NCBI GenBank assembly: GCA_017617615.1
Contig: JAFZVV010000011.1
Location: 124,001 to 188,000, forward strand
From: Prevotella sp.
GTDB lineage: Bacteria > Bacteroidota > Bacteroidia > Bacteroidales > Bacteroidaceae
Direction of reading: 5' to 3'
DNA length: 64,000 bases
Shown here: in pieces, positions 1 through 9,084 of the stretch
How positions within the stretch are numbered: the stretch's first letter is position 1
How the letters are laid out: each line of letters starts with the position of its first letter
Notes under the pieces: generated by a model
The model's input: the letters and a program-made list of their open reading frames with translations, nothing else
Database searches by the model: none
Told to the model about the DNA's origin: nothing
Program-made: the position numbers and the translations under genes

Positions 1-134
1 GTCATTGACAATACCGCATTCATCGTCTGGGCAGCGCTAACAGACATGCTGCCGCTTATCAACAAGAAAACGGAGGCCAACAGATTTCTCACTGTGATGG
101 ATATTTTGTTCATTTTACTCATACTTTCTATCAT
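1..134 (-). CDS. N-terminus of a secreted protein (cut by window edge)
   Basis: Only the first 40 or so codons lie in the window. The reading frame starts with ATG at 134, overlapping the stop codon of the upstream CotH-like gene in an ATGA arrangement; in-frame ATGs at 122 and 113 are alternatives. The translation has a basic N-terminus, a hydrophobic stretch and a plausible signal peptidase site after SVSA, so the product is probably exported. The overlap suggests translational coupling to the CotH-like gene. Nothing can be said about function from this fragment. Confidence 0.6.
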   Translation of the reverse strand, partial: MIESMSKMNKISITVRNLLASVFLLISGSMSVSAAQTMNAVLSM

Positions 135-2386
135 TTTACAACCATTTTCTTAATCTTGCCATTACTATATCTCACGAGGTTCACACCCTTCTGCAGTCCA
201 TCACGTTTCACACCATTGGCATCGTAAATGCCTACAACCACGTTGTCATCATCCCCGTTATGGAAAGCGATAATACCATCAGTAGCGTCTATGACAAATT
301 CATTGATGTCACTGTTTTCCTCCTCAGATACCAGATACGCCCGGTTGGGACCCATCTTCGTCGTTCCATTCTCTTTTACTCGATAAAAACCTATCATTCC
401 ATTATGGTTTTGGAGTACATAGTTCCCTTCCGGGACATAGCGGGCGGAGAAGCAACCTCTTAGTAATCCGTTGACAAGGTAATCGTCTGCATACTCTTCT
501 CCTTCCTCTGTATATCCAGTCAGAAGATAAGAACCTGGTGCGGCCTTCACCAAATAGGGCTTATTGGCCTCGGGAACATCCACCTGCTCCAACACCAAAC
601 GGCCTTCAGCGGAACGGCCTTTCACCGTATACACCTGCATGTCTGCCGGGACGGCAAATGAGAACGGCAGGCACAGCGTCGACCATCCTGCGTTGGAAAC
701 CTCCAGGGTGTAGGACTTGATCTGGGAAGTGAACGTAAACTTCATATAGGCATCCAGCGCCTCCATATGTGTTTTCACCCAGCCAGGAATGCGTTCGAGA
801 CTGTCCTTGCATCCTATCTGTATATAAGGCTTCACACCTTTTACTGTCTTGGTGGCTCTCCATATCCTATAATCAAGTGTACACAAATCACCTTCATGAT
901 ATTCTGTTTTACTTGAATATTTTGGTGATGAAGTATAAACAGAATAAGAAAATGGTGAATACTGTTCCCATCCATCATTAGAAATGTCGTCGAGGAGACA
1001 AGGCGACAAAGGCCATCTTTCGTATTCCATTTGGTAATTTTCCTCCCCAAAAGCATAATACCATGTCTCAAACATCGAGATGATGTTCTCTGCAGTAAGG
1101 GCACCACTATTTCTTATCTCTGCATACCGTCCGTAAATATCATTCATATAATAATTCTCAGCCCAATTAAAGGGGCCGTAGCTCTTGAATTTTCTTGACG
1201 ACAATGGGATGTAAAAATAGTATGTTGGTTGGAAAATCTTTGGTGACAAAGTACAATAGCCAAAGGTATTGTCCAAGTCGTAAGGAGCGATGAACCATTT
1301 CTTTCCATCATAAGTAAAAAATTGCCAGTTGTGATACAAGCCGTCAAAATTTGTGGTAAGCAAATTGTGTATGATATAATCACACAAACTTGTCACATCG
1401 AAACGTTCTTCTATTGCTGCCCTCATCTCACTCTTTGACGCGCCTCCACTTTCCAAGCTCTTCAATTCTGTATAATAATTGCTTACATTCCGTAACGATG
1501 ATTTAACCTTGGCTGTATTTTTCTTTCCTTTCTTAGTATCCTCGTCGTCCGTTTCAAGGTCATAATATGGAGATGTCTCGTCTATAAGCTCAGAACCTTC
1601 TTCGTATGGATTGCCATCCATATCAAACAAATTCTTCGGGTTTCTTACCTCAAATTGACTCCAATCTATCGTGCCATAAAAAAGCGTATTGTTGGTAATA
1701 AAACCATGCAGATGAATATGATCTGTGTTATTCTTCTTCTGGTTCATATTCTTACGGTTCTTCTTGAGTTGCCAACAATAAAGGCCATAGAATTCACCAT
1801 TGAGATATACTACACACGGGAATGCGTCGGGGAAACAACGAGCCCTTGGGTCGGGTTTGCTGATGCTTTCCACCGCTCTCTCCCATATTCTCCCATACTC
1901 TCCCCTGTCGTTAATCATCGCGTCATAGACTGTATATCCAATGATTCCCGTTCCCCTGAAATAATCGAAATAGAAAGCCTTGAAATGATATGAATCCTGA
2001 TCCACCCAATCTCCTATGGTGATGTCGGGGGTATCGTCTGCCACCCATTCATCATCGCAAAAGTCTACTTCAAAATTCTTTTTCGCATATTTCTTCGTGC
2101 TTTTTCCCTGACCGTCAATAATCATACGTTTTTTGAAATAGTTGCCATTTCCATCGTACATCTCAAACCATCCATTCAATGGTTGCCCTTTCTTGGGAAT
2201 AACCGAAATACCCGTCAAGTTGACATATGCACATTTAGGCCGGGGAAAGTTTATCTCCGCACTATCACTCCAATCTGTTATAATATCAGAAAGACCAAGT
2301 TCTGAGATCCTAGTATCAAAGGATGTCTGTGCATGGCAAAAAAAGACAGCACCCATGAACAAAATGAAAAAAGAAAACTTACGCAT
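131..2386 (-). CDS. Secreted CotH-like kinase family protein
   Basis: A protein of 751 aa from the ATG at 2386, which gives a clean signal peptide (MRKFSFF followed by a hydrophobic core and a CHAQ cleavage site). The middle resembles the CotH family: a YLNGEFYGLY segment, then PYDLDNTFG near residue 370, the DxD-type metal site of CotH kinases. CotH proteins are atypical kinases that phosphorylate secreted proteins; here the enzyme would act outside the cytoplasm. Residues after about 560 form an extra beta-rich region starting SNAGWSTLCLPF, and the C-terminus resembles the short sorting tail common in Prevotella secreted proteins. It is distal in the polysaccharide locus and overlaps the next gene by 4 bases. 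The family is recognised; the substrate is unknown. Confidence 0.8.
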   Translation of the reverse strand: MRKFSFFILFMGAVFFCHAQTSFDTRISELGLSDIITDWSDSAEINFPRPKCAYVNLTGISVIPKKGQPLNGWFEMYDGNGNYFKKRMIIDGQGKSTKKYAKKNFEVDFCDDEWVADDTPDITIGDWVDQDSYHFKAFYFDYFRGTGIIGYTVYDAMINDRGEYGRIWERAVESISKPDPRARCFPDAFPCVVYLNGEFYGLYCWQLKKNRKNMNQKKNNTDHIHLHGFITNNTLFYGTIDWSQFEVRNPKNLFDMDGNPYEEGSELIDETSPYYDLETDDEDTKKGKKNTAKVKSSLRNVSNYYTELKSLESGGASKSEMRAAIEERFDVTSLCDYIIHNLLTTNFDGLYHNWQFFTYDGKKWFIAPYDLDNTFGYCTLSPKIFQPTYYFYIPLSSRKFKSYGPFNWAENYYMNDIYGRYAEIRNSGALTAENIISMFETWYYAFGEENYQMEYERWPLSPCLLDDISNDGWEQYSPFSYSVYTSSPKYSSKTEYHEGDLCTLDYRIWRATKTVKGVKPYIQIGCKDSLERIPGWVKTHMEALDAYMKFTFTSQIKSYTLEVSNAGWSTLCLPFSFAVPADMQVYTVKGRSAEGRLVLEQVDVPEANKPYLVKAAPGSYLLTGYTEEGEEYADDYLVNGLLRGCFSARYVPEGNYVLQNHNGMIGFYRVKENGTTKMGPNRAYLVSEEENSDINEFVIDATDGIIAFHNGDDDNVVVGIYDANGVKRDGLQKGVNLVRYSNGKIKKMVVK

Positions 2387-2473
2387 AAAAATCAACAAAT
2401 AGTTAGTAGTCAAATAATTGCAAAAAGCCGAACAACATTTTACAAACCTTGCTTTAAATTTTTAACCAAATCT

Positions 2474-3676
2474 TCACTCCATGCAAGAAAGGAGCAACTG
2501 GGTTATCTTGGACAGGTTCTCCCTCCTCGACAATTCCTTCATCGCGAAATCAAACCCATCCTTTCCCATTTGATTCAGTTGCTCAATACTATATGAATTC
2601 ATCTTGCTTATGGCTTCGAGAAGCGCATCCCCGTTTCCTGGTTCGACGACTATTCCGCTTTTGGAATCCCTGATTATTTCAGCACTGTCTGAATCCAAGT
2701 CAACACATGCTATGATTGGGCGGCCTGAATAAAGGTAAGCGGTCAGTTTCGAAGGGGTAGCCGTTTTGGCAATACCTTTCTTCAATGACAATATCAAGAC
2801 ATCTGCTTCCCTTTGCTTGAGAGGCACCTCGTTCCGGGGCACACGACCGAATTCCACATCAGTCCCCAGTTCCATTGCCAGTTCCTCGCAATGCTTTCTG
2901 CTGGAGCCGTTACCAATGACAGAGAGGCGTGTCTCAGATGCATCAACATGCGAGAATGCCCTGATGACAAACTCCAAGTCGGCAGTGGGATTGATACTCC
3001 CCAAATACATGAAACGCCTTTTATGCTGATGGGCAGAAATGGGTTGGCAATACCTTGCAAACAATTCATCGTCTTGCCAGTTCCTGACCACCGAAACGTT
3101 CCGTTTGTCAAGGCCTCTCGACACACTCAGATAATCGGCTTCAGAAGGAGATATGGCTATTACCTTAGTGGCATGCCTCAACACATATCTGTCCATAGGC
3201 AAGAACAGTGCCTTCAGCAATCTCCCCACCCATTTATTTACCTTCTGGCAATAAGATTCCGGATATACATCCTGGATATGCAAACAATATGGAATATGGT
3301 ATCTCTTCGCGGTCCTTGCCATCAACCATTGTGCAAAAATAGGCCAAATAACAGCATATATGACATTAATTTCATCATGATGCTCCTTAATGTGCTTAGA
3401 CAATGCCTTTCCAAAACTATAGCTTTCCTTGAATCTACCCCAAAGTTTAGATTCCGGACAAACGAAAGAATCTACAACCGTATGCTTGAAGGGATGTTTC
3501 GTCCTGGACTTGGGAAAGGAGAAACCGAGTGGTCTTGATGGTCTGGGCGACAGAACCTCGACTTCTGCACCCTGCCGAGTCAGTTCTGTCGCAATATCAA
3601 AAGATAACGAGGCAGATACCACCGGTTCTGGCGGAAAAACGGCAGAGGCAACGATGATTTTTTTCTTACTTGTCAT
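2474..3676 (-). CDS. Glycosyltransferase family 4 (WbuB/WcaI-like)
   Basis: A 400-aa GT-B type glycosyltransferase. The ATG at 3676 is preferred over an upstream in-frame codon because the product then starts MTSKKKIIVAS, directly leading into the first Rossmann strand. The N-terminal half has HIQDVYPES and the C-terminal donor domain has FMYLGSINP and ATPSKLTAYLYSGRP near residue 310, a pattern of WbuB/WcaI-like members where the usual second acidic residue region is modified. It is expected to work at the cytoplasmic membrane, adding a sugar to the undecaprenyl-linked repeat unit. It is one of only two conventional glycosyltransferases in the locus. Sugar specificity cannot be read from sequence; a fucose-type donor is possible given gmd/fcl upstream, but that is inference. 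Confidence 0.88.
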   Translation of the reverse strand: MTSKKKIIVASAVFPPEPVVSASLSFDIATELTRQGAEVEVLSPRPSRPLGFSFPKSRTKHPFKHTVVDSFVCPESKLWGRFKESYSFGKALSKHIKEHHDEINVIYAVIWPIFAQWLMARTAKRYHIPYCLHIQDVYPESYCQKVNKWVGRLLKALFLPMDRYVLRHATKVIAISPSEADYLSVSRGLDKRNVSVVRNWQDDELFARYCQPISAHQHKRRFMYLGSINPTADLEFVIRAFSHVDASETRLSVIGNGSSRKHCEELAMELGTDVEFGRVPRNEVPLKQREADVLILSLKKGIAKTATPSKLTAYLYSGRPIIACVDLDSDSAEIIRDSKSGIVVEPGNGDALLEAISKMNSYSIEQLNQMGKDGFDFAMKELSRRENLSKITQLLLSCME

Positions 3677-3830
3677 TAGGTTTTCGAAAAGATGGGCAAA
3701 AGTAGGGAAAAAAACCGAGAATCCAAGCCTGTTTGACAAAGAAAATGAGTTTTCTCTTGAAGAATACACCCGTTTCTCCGTAATTTACTAAAAAGTAACT
3801 CACTTCTTCTATATTCTCTTTTCAGGATAA

Positions 3831-4976
3831 TCAGCGTTTTCCCTTTCCCAGTTTTTCTAAGATAAAGGCAATGAAATTGTCGCGATGCGACTCACATCTT
3901 ACCTCACTGAGCAACTCTATCCATTTCTGCCGTGGGAAATAGGCAGGCAATAGTCCCCTGGCATAGAGTCCCTTCGACCATCTCTTGGTATAGGGTGTGA
4001 GGAACATGGAATAGAATTTGGCAGACTTGTTGACAAACTGCTGTAGCGCATCTTTCAATGCTCCGTCATCGGCTATCACGGCGTTGAGACGTTCGATTTC
4101 TTTATCGAATGTTTCCTTGTCTTGCCCGTCGAGCAGAACAACCCCTGGTCTCTCATCGGACTGGAAATAAGGGAATGTCTCGAAACGGACTGTCTCTTTT
4201 TCAAGGACGAGCCCCACCATCATTCCCTTGTTCCACGCATTGCCACGGTACTGAGGATAGTCGAAACAGAAGTTGCCCAGTCCATAGAAAATGGGCCTAC
4301 CTTTATATGTCTCATAACCGCTGACACAGTGCTGATGATGGTTGACAACGGCATCTGCCCCGGCATCGACGAAGAAGCGGAACGTCTCCTTCATCCGCAG
4401 TGTGGGCAACTCATATTTCTCTACGCCACCATGGGTAATGACAACCACATAGTCGGCTTTCGTGCGGGCCTCACGAATGGCATAATACTGCCGGATAGAA
4501 TTCAGGGGATTGGCTCCCCCCGATGACGTGGTGGCGATGCTGAACTCATTCTCCGTGCAGTTGATCAAAGCCAACCGCTCTCCATGGAATTCCTTGTATA
4601 CTATACATGCCGCCTCCTGGATGTCATTCCCGCCACCCACATGGTCGATGCCTCGCTCGTCGAGCAAACGCAACGTATCCGCCACGCCTTCATCGCCGAA
4701 GTCTCGGAAGTGGTTGTTTGCCAATGTCACACCATCGAAAAGACCATAGCGAAGGAGTTCCGTCACCTTTTCATCGCATCTCAAGTGAGGGCCAACCTTT
4801 TCAATCTTCTCTGCCTGTCGCATCACTATCGGACACTCCAGATTGACCACACGGTAGTCGTAAGCGGCATTTACGGATTTCACGTCGGCAAGCAAGTCGC
4901 CGTATTTTCCCTCCTGCAAAAGGAGCTCCGACCTGTTGTTGACGACCAAGTCGCCGGCTATCATCATTTTTATCAT
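3831..4976 (-). CDS. CapA family protein 1 (PGA_cap metallophosphatase fold)
   Basis: A 381-aa protein of the CapA/PGA_cap family, a calcineurin-like metallophosphoesterase fold associated with poly-gamma-glutamate capsules. Visible metal-ligand motifs in order are AGDLVV at the N-terminus, NLECP, ANNHFRDFG near residue 85, THGGVEK near 183, NHHQHCVSG near 212 and GLGNFCFDY. No signal peptide or membrane segment is evident, unlike Bacillus CapA, which has an N-terminal anchor. A second CapA protein lies at 9085-10266, and ATP-grasp ligase-like genes are close by, so a role in attaching or handling amino-acid substituents is plausible. Function is inferred from family and context only. Confidence 0.88.
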   Translation of the reverse strand: MIKMMIAGDLVVNNRSELLLQEGKYGDLLADVKSVNAAYDYRVVNLECPIVMRQAEKIEKVGPHLRCDEKVTELLRYGLFDGVTLANNHFRDFGDEGVADTLRLLDERGIDHVGGGNDIQEAACIVYKEFHGERLALINCTENEFSIATTSSGGANPLNSIRQYYAIREARTKADYVVVITHGGVEKYELPTLRMKETFRFFVDAGADAVVNHHQHCVSGYETYKGRPIFYGLGNFCFDYPQYRGNAWNKGMMVGLVLEKETVRFETFPYFQSDERPGVVLLDGQDKETFDKEIERLNAVIADDGALKDALQQFVNKSAKFYSMFLTPYTKRWSKGLYARGLLPAYFPRQKWIELLSEVRCESHRDNFIAFILEKLGKGKR

Positions 4977-4983
4977 AGTGCCA

Positions 4984-6867
4984 CTAATGAAGGTTATAGT
5001 CTCCTTGTTTGTAATTGCTGCTGTTCAGGCTCTTGAGCACCAAGCGCGAGGCTCGGCCTACGGTATTGTTCCTGACTACCGTTTGCCTTGCCGTAGGAGG
5101 CTCCCCCTCGCTATACCTGTAAAGCAGCATCCGTATAGCGGTGTTCGTGGATGTGAAACGGTTGCCCGTGATGTGGACAGACGGTTTTTCACCGGCTCCC
5201 CTGACAGCAAACAGCCACTCTCTGTTGGACACCGACTTTCCATCGTCTTTCCTCGTATTGTACTCTTCGGATGTAATGTGACGGGAATCAAAGACATTGC
5301 CATCGCAGATGAAGGCAGAGCACCATAGCTGACTGCTGTTCAACATCCCTCCGATATTCACCGCCTGTAGGGTGTTGTTGCAGTAAGCAAGGGTGTCGAC
5401 GGGCAACTGGGCAGTATAACTTTGGATGTTGAGGGTGAGGTAGTCATCGGGCGACAACGATTTGTCGTAAGCCTTCTCTTCGCTGTAGTCGCCGCCGTCG
5501 GCTGGGTATTTGCGGTTTGTCCACATCCTGAGTACCGCATTGCGGTCGGTCTGGTAGGTATTGCCCGAGTAATACCTCACTATGGGCATGTGGGATTCAC
5601 GGAACCGCCGGGGTACACAGCACCCCTTGGCCTTGAAGATACCGACATTGGCCCGTTCCTTGGTAAATCTCAGCACGTTGGTCACGTGATTGTTGCTATA
5701 ATACAAGCGAGTGACATTGGCATAGAGGTCATAGGTTTCAGGAAACCCGTCGATGCGCTCCCCTTTCCGCGTGGTGTAGAGCGTCTTCCCCGATACGAAG
5801 TTGCGTATGGTATTGTGCAACATATACAATTGTCCCGACTCCACCAACACGGCACAATAATACGTGGGCCACTTGGTACGCTTTTTCATGACCTGCCCCA
5901 CCCCCGCAAAGGTATTGCCTACGATATAGACCGGACAAGAAAGATATCCCATCAGCACCGCGTAATTCCTCGTATTATCCGTACTGAGTGAGATGCCGAC
6001 ACCCGTCACGTCATAGATGGTATTGCCAAGGAAACGGCACGATTGCGTGACACGCACGCCAGCACTTGCTACCATGCGGCTGCCCTGATGGGTATTGCCG
6101 TCGAAAAGCACATGACGGATGCAGTTGTCGTCCTTCGCGAAGCCTTTCTCGTCGAGAGGGGAGGCATCCTGACTGCCCAGGAAAAAGGTGCGTCCCGGCG
6201 TGTCGCCCGAACCTTCGAACACACATCCCGTGACCTGGAGTTGGTCTATGCCACGGATGGTATTCACATAGAAAGGATAATACTTGCCACTGTCGTCAAC
6301 TACGACATGCACTTTCCGGAGATTCAGTGAATGTTCGGTATAAAAGAGCAACTGGCTGGCATGGAAGCCACCCACCGCCTTCCCATCCACTTCACCATCG
6401 ATGACAAAATCATGGTCGAGGACGATACTCCTTTGCTTATAGCCTGGGAATTTGCCGTTTTTGGGCAGGCAGACATAATACATCTGGTCGAGTTTGATTC
6501 CAGGACAATCAGCTGGAATATTCCGCAGCACCGACGCATTGAGCATGCCAACGGCATCGGTCGTACCCGGACGCAACCCAATCTGTTTGGCGGTAAACAA
6601 GGTGGCATCCTTGTCGAGTCTGGGGATGGTCAGGGCACTTCTCACGTCGGCCTCGGAGATATCTTCTGCCTTCTTGTGGAGAGTCACCTGTCCGGGATTG
6701 CCCACCTGACTAAGAGATTCCACCGATGGAAACCTATGACCAAGACGTTGTTCCACGGAGAATTGGTTGCCATGCATGGAACTGCTACGCTCTCCTGAAT
6801 AAGATGCCGTCGTGAGGAAAGAGAAAATGAGCAAGATGAAGGTGGTGACAAATCTCATTGTTTGCAT
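4984..6867 (-). CDS. Secreted right-handed parallel beta-helix protein
   Basis: A 627-aa protein with an N-terminal signal peptide (MRFVTTFILLIF core); the ATG at 6858 is an equally good start. From about residue 130 to 600 it shows irregular repeats of short strands with recurrent GNxF, SNN and TGNRF turns, typical of right-handed parallel beta-helices of the pectate-lyase superfold. Such secreted proteins in polysaccharide loci can be lyases, epimerases or structural proteins. I recognise no catalytic signature that would decide. It ends 7 bases before CapA 1 starts, so the two are probably co-transcribed. It diverges from licD across a 180-base gap. Fold confidence is good; activity is unknown. 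Confidence 0.75.
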   Translation of the reverse strand: MQTMRFVTTFILLIFSFLTTASYSGERSSSMHGNQFSVEQRLGHRFPSVESLSQVGNPGQVTLHKKAEDISEADVRSALTIPRLDKDATLFTAKQIGLRPGTTDAVGMLNASVLRNIPADCPGIKLDQMYYVCLPKNGKFPGYKQRSIVLDHDFVIDGEVDGKAVGGFHASQLLFYTEHSLNLRKVHVVVDDSGKYYPFYVNTIRGIDQLQVTGCVFEGSGDTPGRTFFLGSQDASPLDEKGFAKDDNCIRHVLFDGNTHQGSRMVASAGVRVTQSCRFLGNTIYDVTGVGISLSTDNTRNYAVLMGYLSCPVYIVGNTFAGVGQVMKKRTKWPTYYCAVLVESGQLYMLHNTIRNFVSGKTLYTTRKGERIDGFPETYDLYANVTRLYYSNNHVTNVLRFTKERANVGIFKAKGCCVPRRFRESHMPIVRYYSGNTYQTDRNAVLRMWTNRKYPADGGDYSEEKAYDKSLSPDDYLTLNIQSYTAQLPVDTLAYCNNTLQAVNIGGMLNSSQLWCSAFICDGNVFDSRHITSEEYNTRKDDGKSVSNREWLFAVRGAGEKPSVHITGNRFTSTNTAIRMLLYRYSEGEPPTARQTVVRNNTVGRASRLVLKSLNSSNYKQGDYNLH

Positions 6868-6983
6868 AGAATCCCAATGACGGGATTGGATTTAATGACG
6901 ATGGGAAGACCAAGAAATAAGCCAAATAGATATGTGTTGGTAAAAAAAACGCCAAAGGTGCAGATTATCTGAGATTTTATTGC

Positions 6984-6991
6984 TAATTTTG
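6984..6991 (+). promoter_or_regulatory. Putative -7 promoter box for licD
   Basis: TAATTTTG matches the Bacteroidota -7 consensus TAnnTTTG, 60 bases before the licD ATG. No convincing TTTG is present 19-21 bases upstream, so this is a half match. It would let licD be expressed separately from the minus-strand genes that flank it. Confidence 0.4.
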
Positions 6992-7051
6992 CATTGTAAT
7001 GCCTGTCTAGACACAGACTCTGGGGCTTTTTAACATTCATATCAAGGCACC

Positions 7052-7849
7052 ATGGGCTTTGGGAAAACGAGACCAATGAAAAGTGGAGAAAGACTTTCGC
7101 AATCCGAAGTAAGAAATATACAGTTGGAAATCTTGGATGAGATAGATGCCTTCTGCAGGGCAGAAGGCATCAGATATTCTATCGCCTTTGGGACATTATT
7201 AGGCGCCATCCGTCACAAGGGATTTATTCCCTGGGACGATGACCTCGACATTATCATGCCGTTGCCCGACATGCAGACATTCAAGAAATCTTTCACGTCG
7301 CCAACCCTCCAATATCTCGATATCGACACCTATAAGCACTTCGACCATCATTTTTCAAGGATAAGCCACAATGCAACCTACGGGAAATACGGGCCCTTCA
7401 ACAAATCTTATGGCGTGAACATCGACCTCTATCCCGTTGTGGGAATGCCCGATACCGAAGAGGAAATGCAAGAATTCTTCCCTGTCGTCGAGCGCTTGTA
7501 CAATAAACGGACAAAGATGCTTTTGTGGAAATACCGGTTTATCAGGAGATTCCCCGTGAAAGACATCCCCGGTTACGACCCACTGATACGTCGGTTACGC
7601 GACACCCTCTTCAACGGATATCCTTTCGATGGCGCAAAAAGGTTTCTTCATGCAGGTGGCGTAAAACGCGTCAATGTCTTTGATTTCGATGTGTTCGAGC
7701 ATCCTACCGACGTGGATTTTGAGGGGCATCGCTATAGGGGCATTCAACGGTATGACGATTATCTTACTCATTGTTATGGCGACTACATGCAGTTACCACC
7801 CGAAGAAGAACGAATTCCCTATCATGGTGGCAAATACTATTGGAAATGA
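7052..7849 (+). CDS. LicD family phosphotransferase
   Basis: A 265-aa LicD/FKRP-type nucleotidyltransferase-fold enzyme. The diagnostic segment GTLLGAIRHKGFIPWDDDLD lies near residues 46-66, including the catalytic aspartates. LicD proteins transfer a phospho-alcohol such as phosphocholine, phosphoglycerol or phosphoribitol from a CDP carrier to a sugar. A start at 7076 (MKSGERLS) is possible. This is the only plus-strand gene in the 28-kb polysaccharide locus; it converges with the ATP-grasp gene at 7869 with 19 bases between. TagD-like (14811) and IspD/TarI-like (24374) cytidylyltransferases could provide its CDP donor. Donor and acceptor are not known. Confidence 0.9.
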   Translation: MGFGKTRPMKSGERLSQSEVRNIQLEILDEIDAFCRAEGIRYSIAFGTLLGAIRHKGFIPWDDDLDIIMPLPDMQTFKKSFTSPTLQYLDIDTYKHFDHHFSRISHNATYGKYGPFNKSYGVNIDLYPVVGMPDTEEEMQEFFPVVERLYNKRTKMLLWKYRFIRRFPVKDIPGYDPLIRRLRDTLFNGYPFDGAKRFLHAGGVKRVNVFDFDVFEHPTDVDFEGHRYRGIQRYDDYLTHCYGDYMQLPPEEERIPYHGGKYYWK

Positions 7850-7868
7850 CACCACCATAACCTGACCT

Positions 7869-9080
7869 TTACACCTTATTTATTAATTTGTCAAGGAATA
7901 ATTTAGTCCTTACCTTGAAAAAATAACATAATAGATGGCGCTTGATATCCTTGTAAGGCCTGTCATCTATAGAATCGTCCATCAAACCAAAATCTGCCTT
8001 GCGTTTCAGGGCCTTGCATTCTTTCAGCGTACGGTTACCACGAAGGAAGTCATCCAGCGCCACATACTCATTTACATAACTGCACTCACGCTGGATTGTC
8101 GTAGACAATTCGGTCTCGGGAACGGAAAAGACACATCGGGTGAAAAGGGCAGGCAAGTTGACACCAGCCTTCGTGATGGCATGGCCGTATGCCGCAAAAC
8201 GCAAGTTGAGTTCAACGAAAAACACGTTTCCATGACTTACCGCCAGATCGACATTGAACAATCCGAACAGTCCTATCTTGTTGACCATGTCGGTCACCTT
8301 AACGGTAATATGCTCTTTTGGCAATTCTTTCCTCACACGTCCGAAGACCGACACACCATGATGTGCACCACGACCCGACTCTTGCAACTCGACAATTGCC
8401 GGCACCACACATTCACGTCCGTCAGCAAAACCCATGACACCCAACTCGCTTTCCACCTCGATATATTCCTCAACCAACATCGGTTCGGAACAATGCCGTC
8501 CGACCTGGTCCAACGCATGGACCAAGGCTTCCGAGGTGTCGTAACGTCGCTGCCATGCCTTCATGGAGTGATAGGACAACAAGCCTTTCAGATAACAGGG
8601 ATATGTGATGCCTTCTGGAAGGACATAATGTCCGTCGCTGTGCTCCACCACCCAACTCTTGGCAACATGGAAACCTGACTCTTCAGCCAACTGCTTCTGC
8701 ACCTGCTTATCCATCAACCGTGCAAGTTGTCCTTGTGTATGGGCAACGTGGGCACAATGGAAATGGTCTTTCAGTTTATTGAACGAACAGTCGATGAGAT
8801 AGGCAGAATCGTCATCGACCGACAATACCAGCGGCTTCACGCCTTCACCGGCAAATTGATCGAGCAAGAGGTTGCACAAGCCGTCGGCATCATACTTGAG
8901 CGCCCTAAGATATCGGTCCACATATTTGCTGTGGGCATCCATTGGCATCGTTTTCTTCTTCGGCATCTCATGCACCATGCCTATCACGGTAATGTCGCAG
9001 TCGGTCACCTCACCGATGGAACGGATGAGACTCAGACGGGTCATGGGATTGCTTCCGATAATGATGACGCGCTGTGACAT
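7869..9080 (-). CDS. ATP-grasp carboxylate-amine ligase-like protein 1
   Basis: A 403-aa protein with an N-terminal nucleotide-binding-like start (MSQRVIIIGSN) followed by an ATP-grasp domain. The strand-turn FFVELNLRF near residue 293 carries the E-x-N-x-R magnesium/ATP signature, and YPCYLKGLL in the middle fits the lysine-bearing ATP-binding strand. ATP-grasp enzymes join a carboxylate to an amine through an acyl-phosphate. It is clearly a paralogue of the protein at 10873: the E-x-N-x-R motif sits at almost the same residue number in both, and both end that region with GVNLP. It lies 4 bases after CapA 2 stops being upstream of it in the same operon. Amino-acid ligation onto the polysaccharide is inferred; the substrate is unknown. 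Confidence 0.85.
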   Translation of the reverse strand: MSQRVIIIGSNPMTRLSLIRSIGEVTDCDITVIGMVHEMPKKKTMPMDAHSKYVDRYLRALKYDADGLCNLLLDQFAGEGVKPLVLSVDDDSAYLIDCSFNKLKDHFHCAHVAHTQGQLARLMDKQVQKQLAEESGFHVAKSWVVEHSDGHYVLPEGITYPCYLKGLLSYHSMKAWQRRYDTSEALVHALDQVGRHCSEPMLVEEYIEVESELGVMGFADGRECVVPAIVELQESGRGAHHGVSVFGRVRKELPKEHITVKVTDMVNKIGLFGLFNVDLAVSHGNVFFVELNLRFAAYGHAITKAGVNLPALFTRCVFSVPETELSTTIQRECSYVNEYVALDDFLRGNRTLKECKALKRKADFGLMDDSIDDRPYKDIKRHLLCYFFKVRTKLFLDKLINKV

Positions 9081-9084
9081 ACCC

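Noticed and set aside
6868..7051. Invertible promoter ahead of the beta-helix gene or licD
   Set aside because: Only a 6-base repeat (AATCCC/GGGATT) is present; there are no 15-20 base inverted repeats as in Bacteroides phase-variable promoters, and no recombinase gene is in the window.
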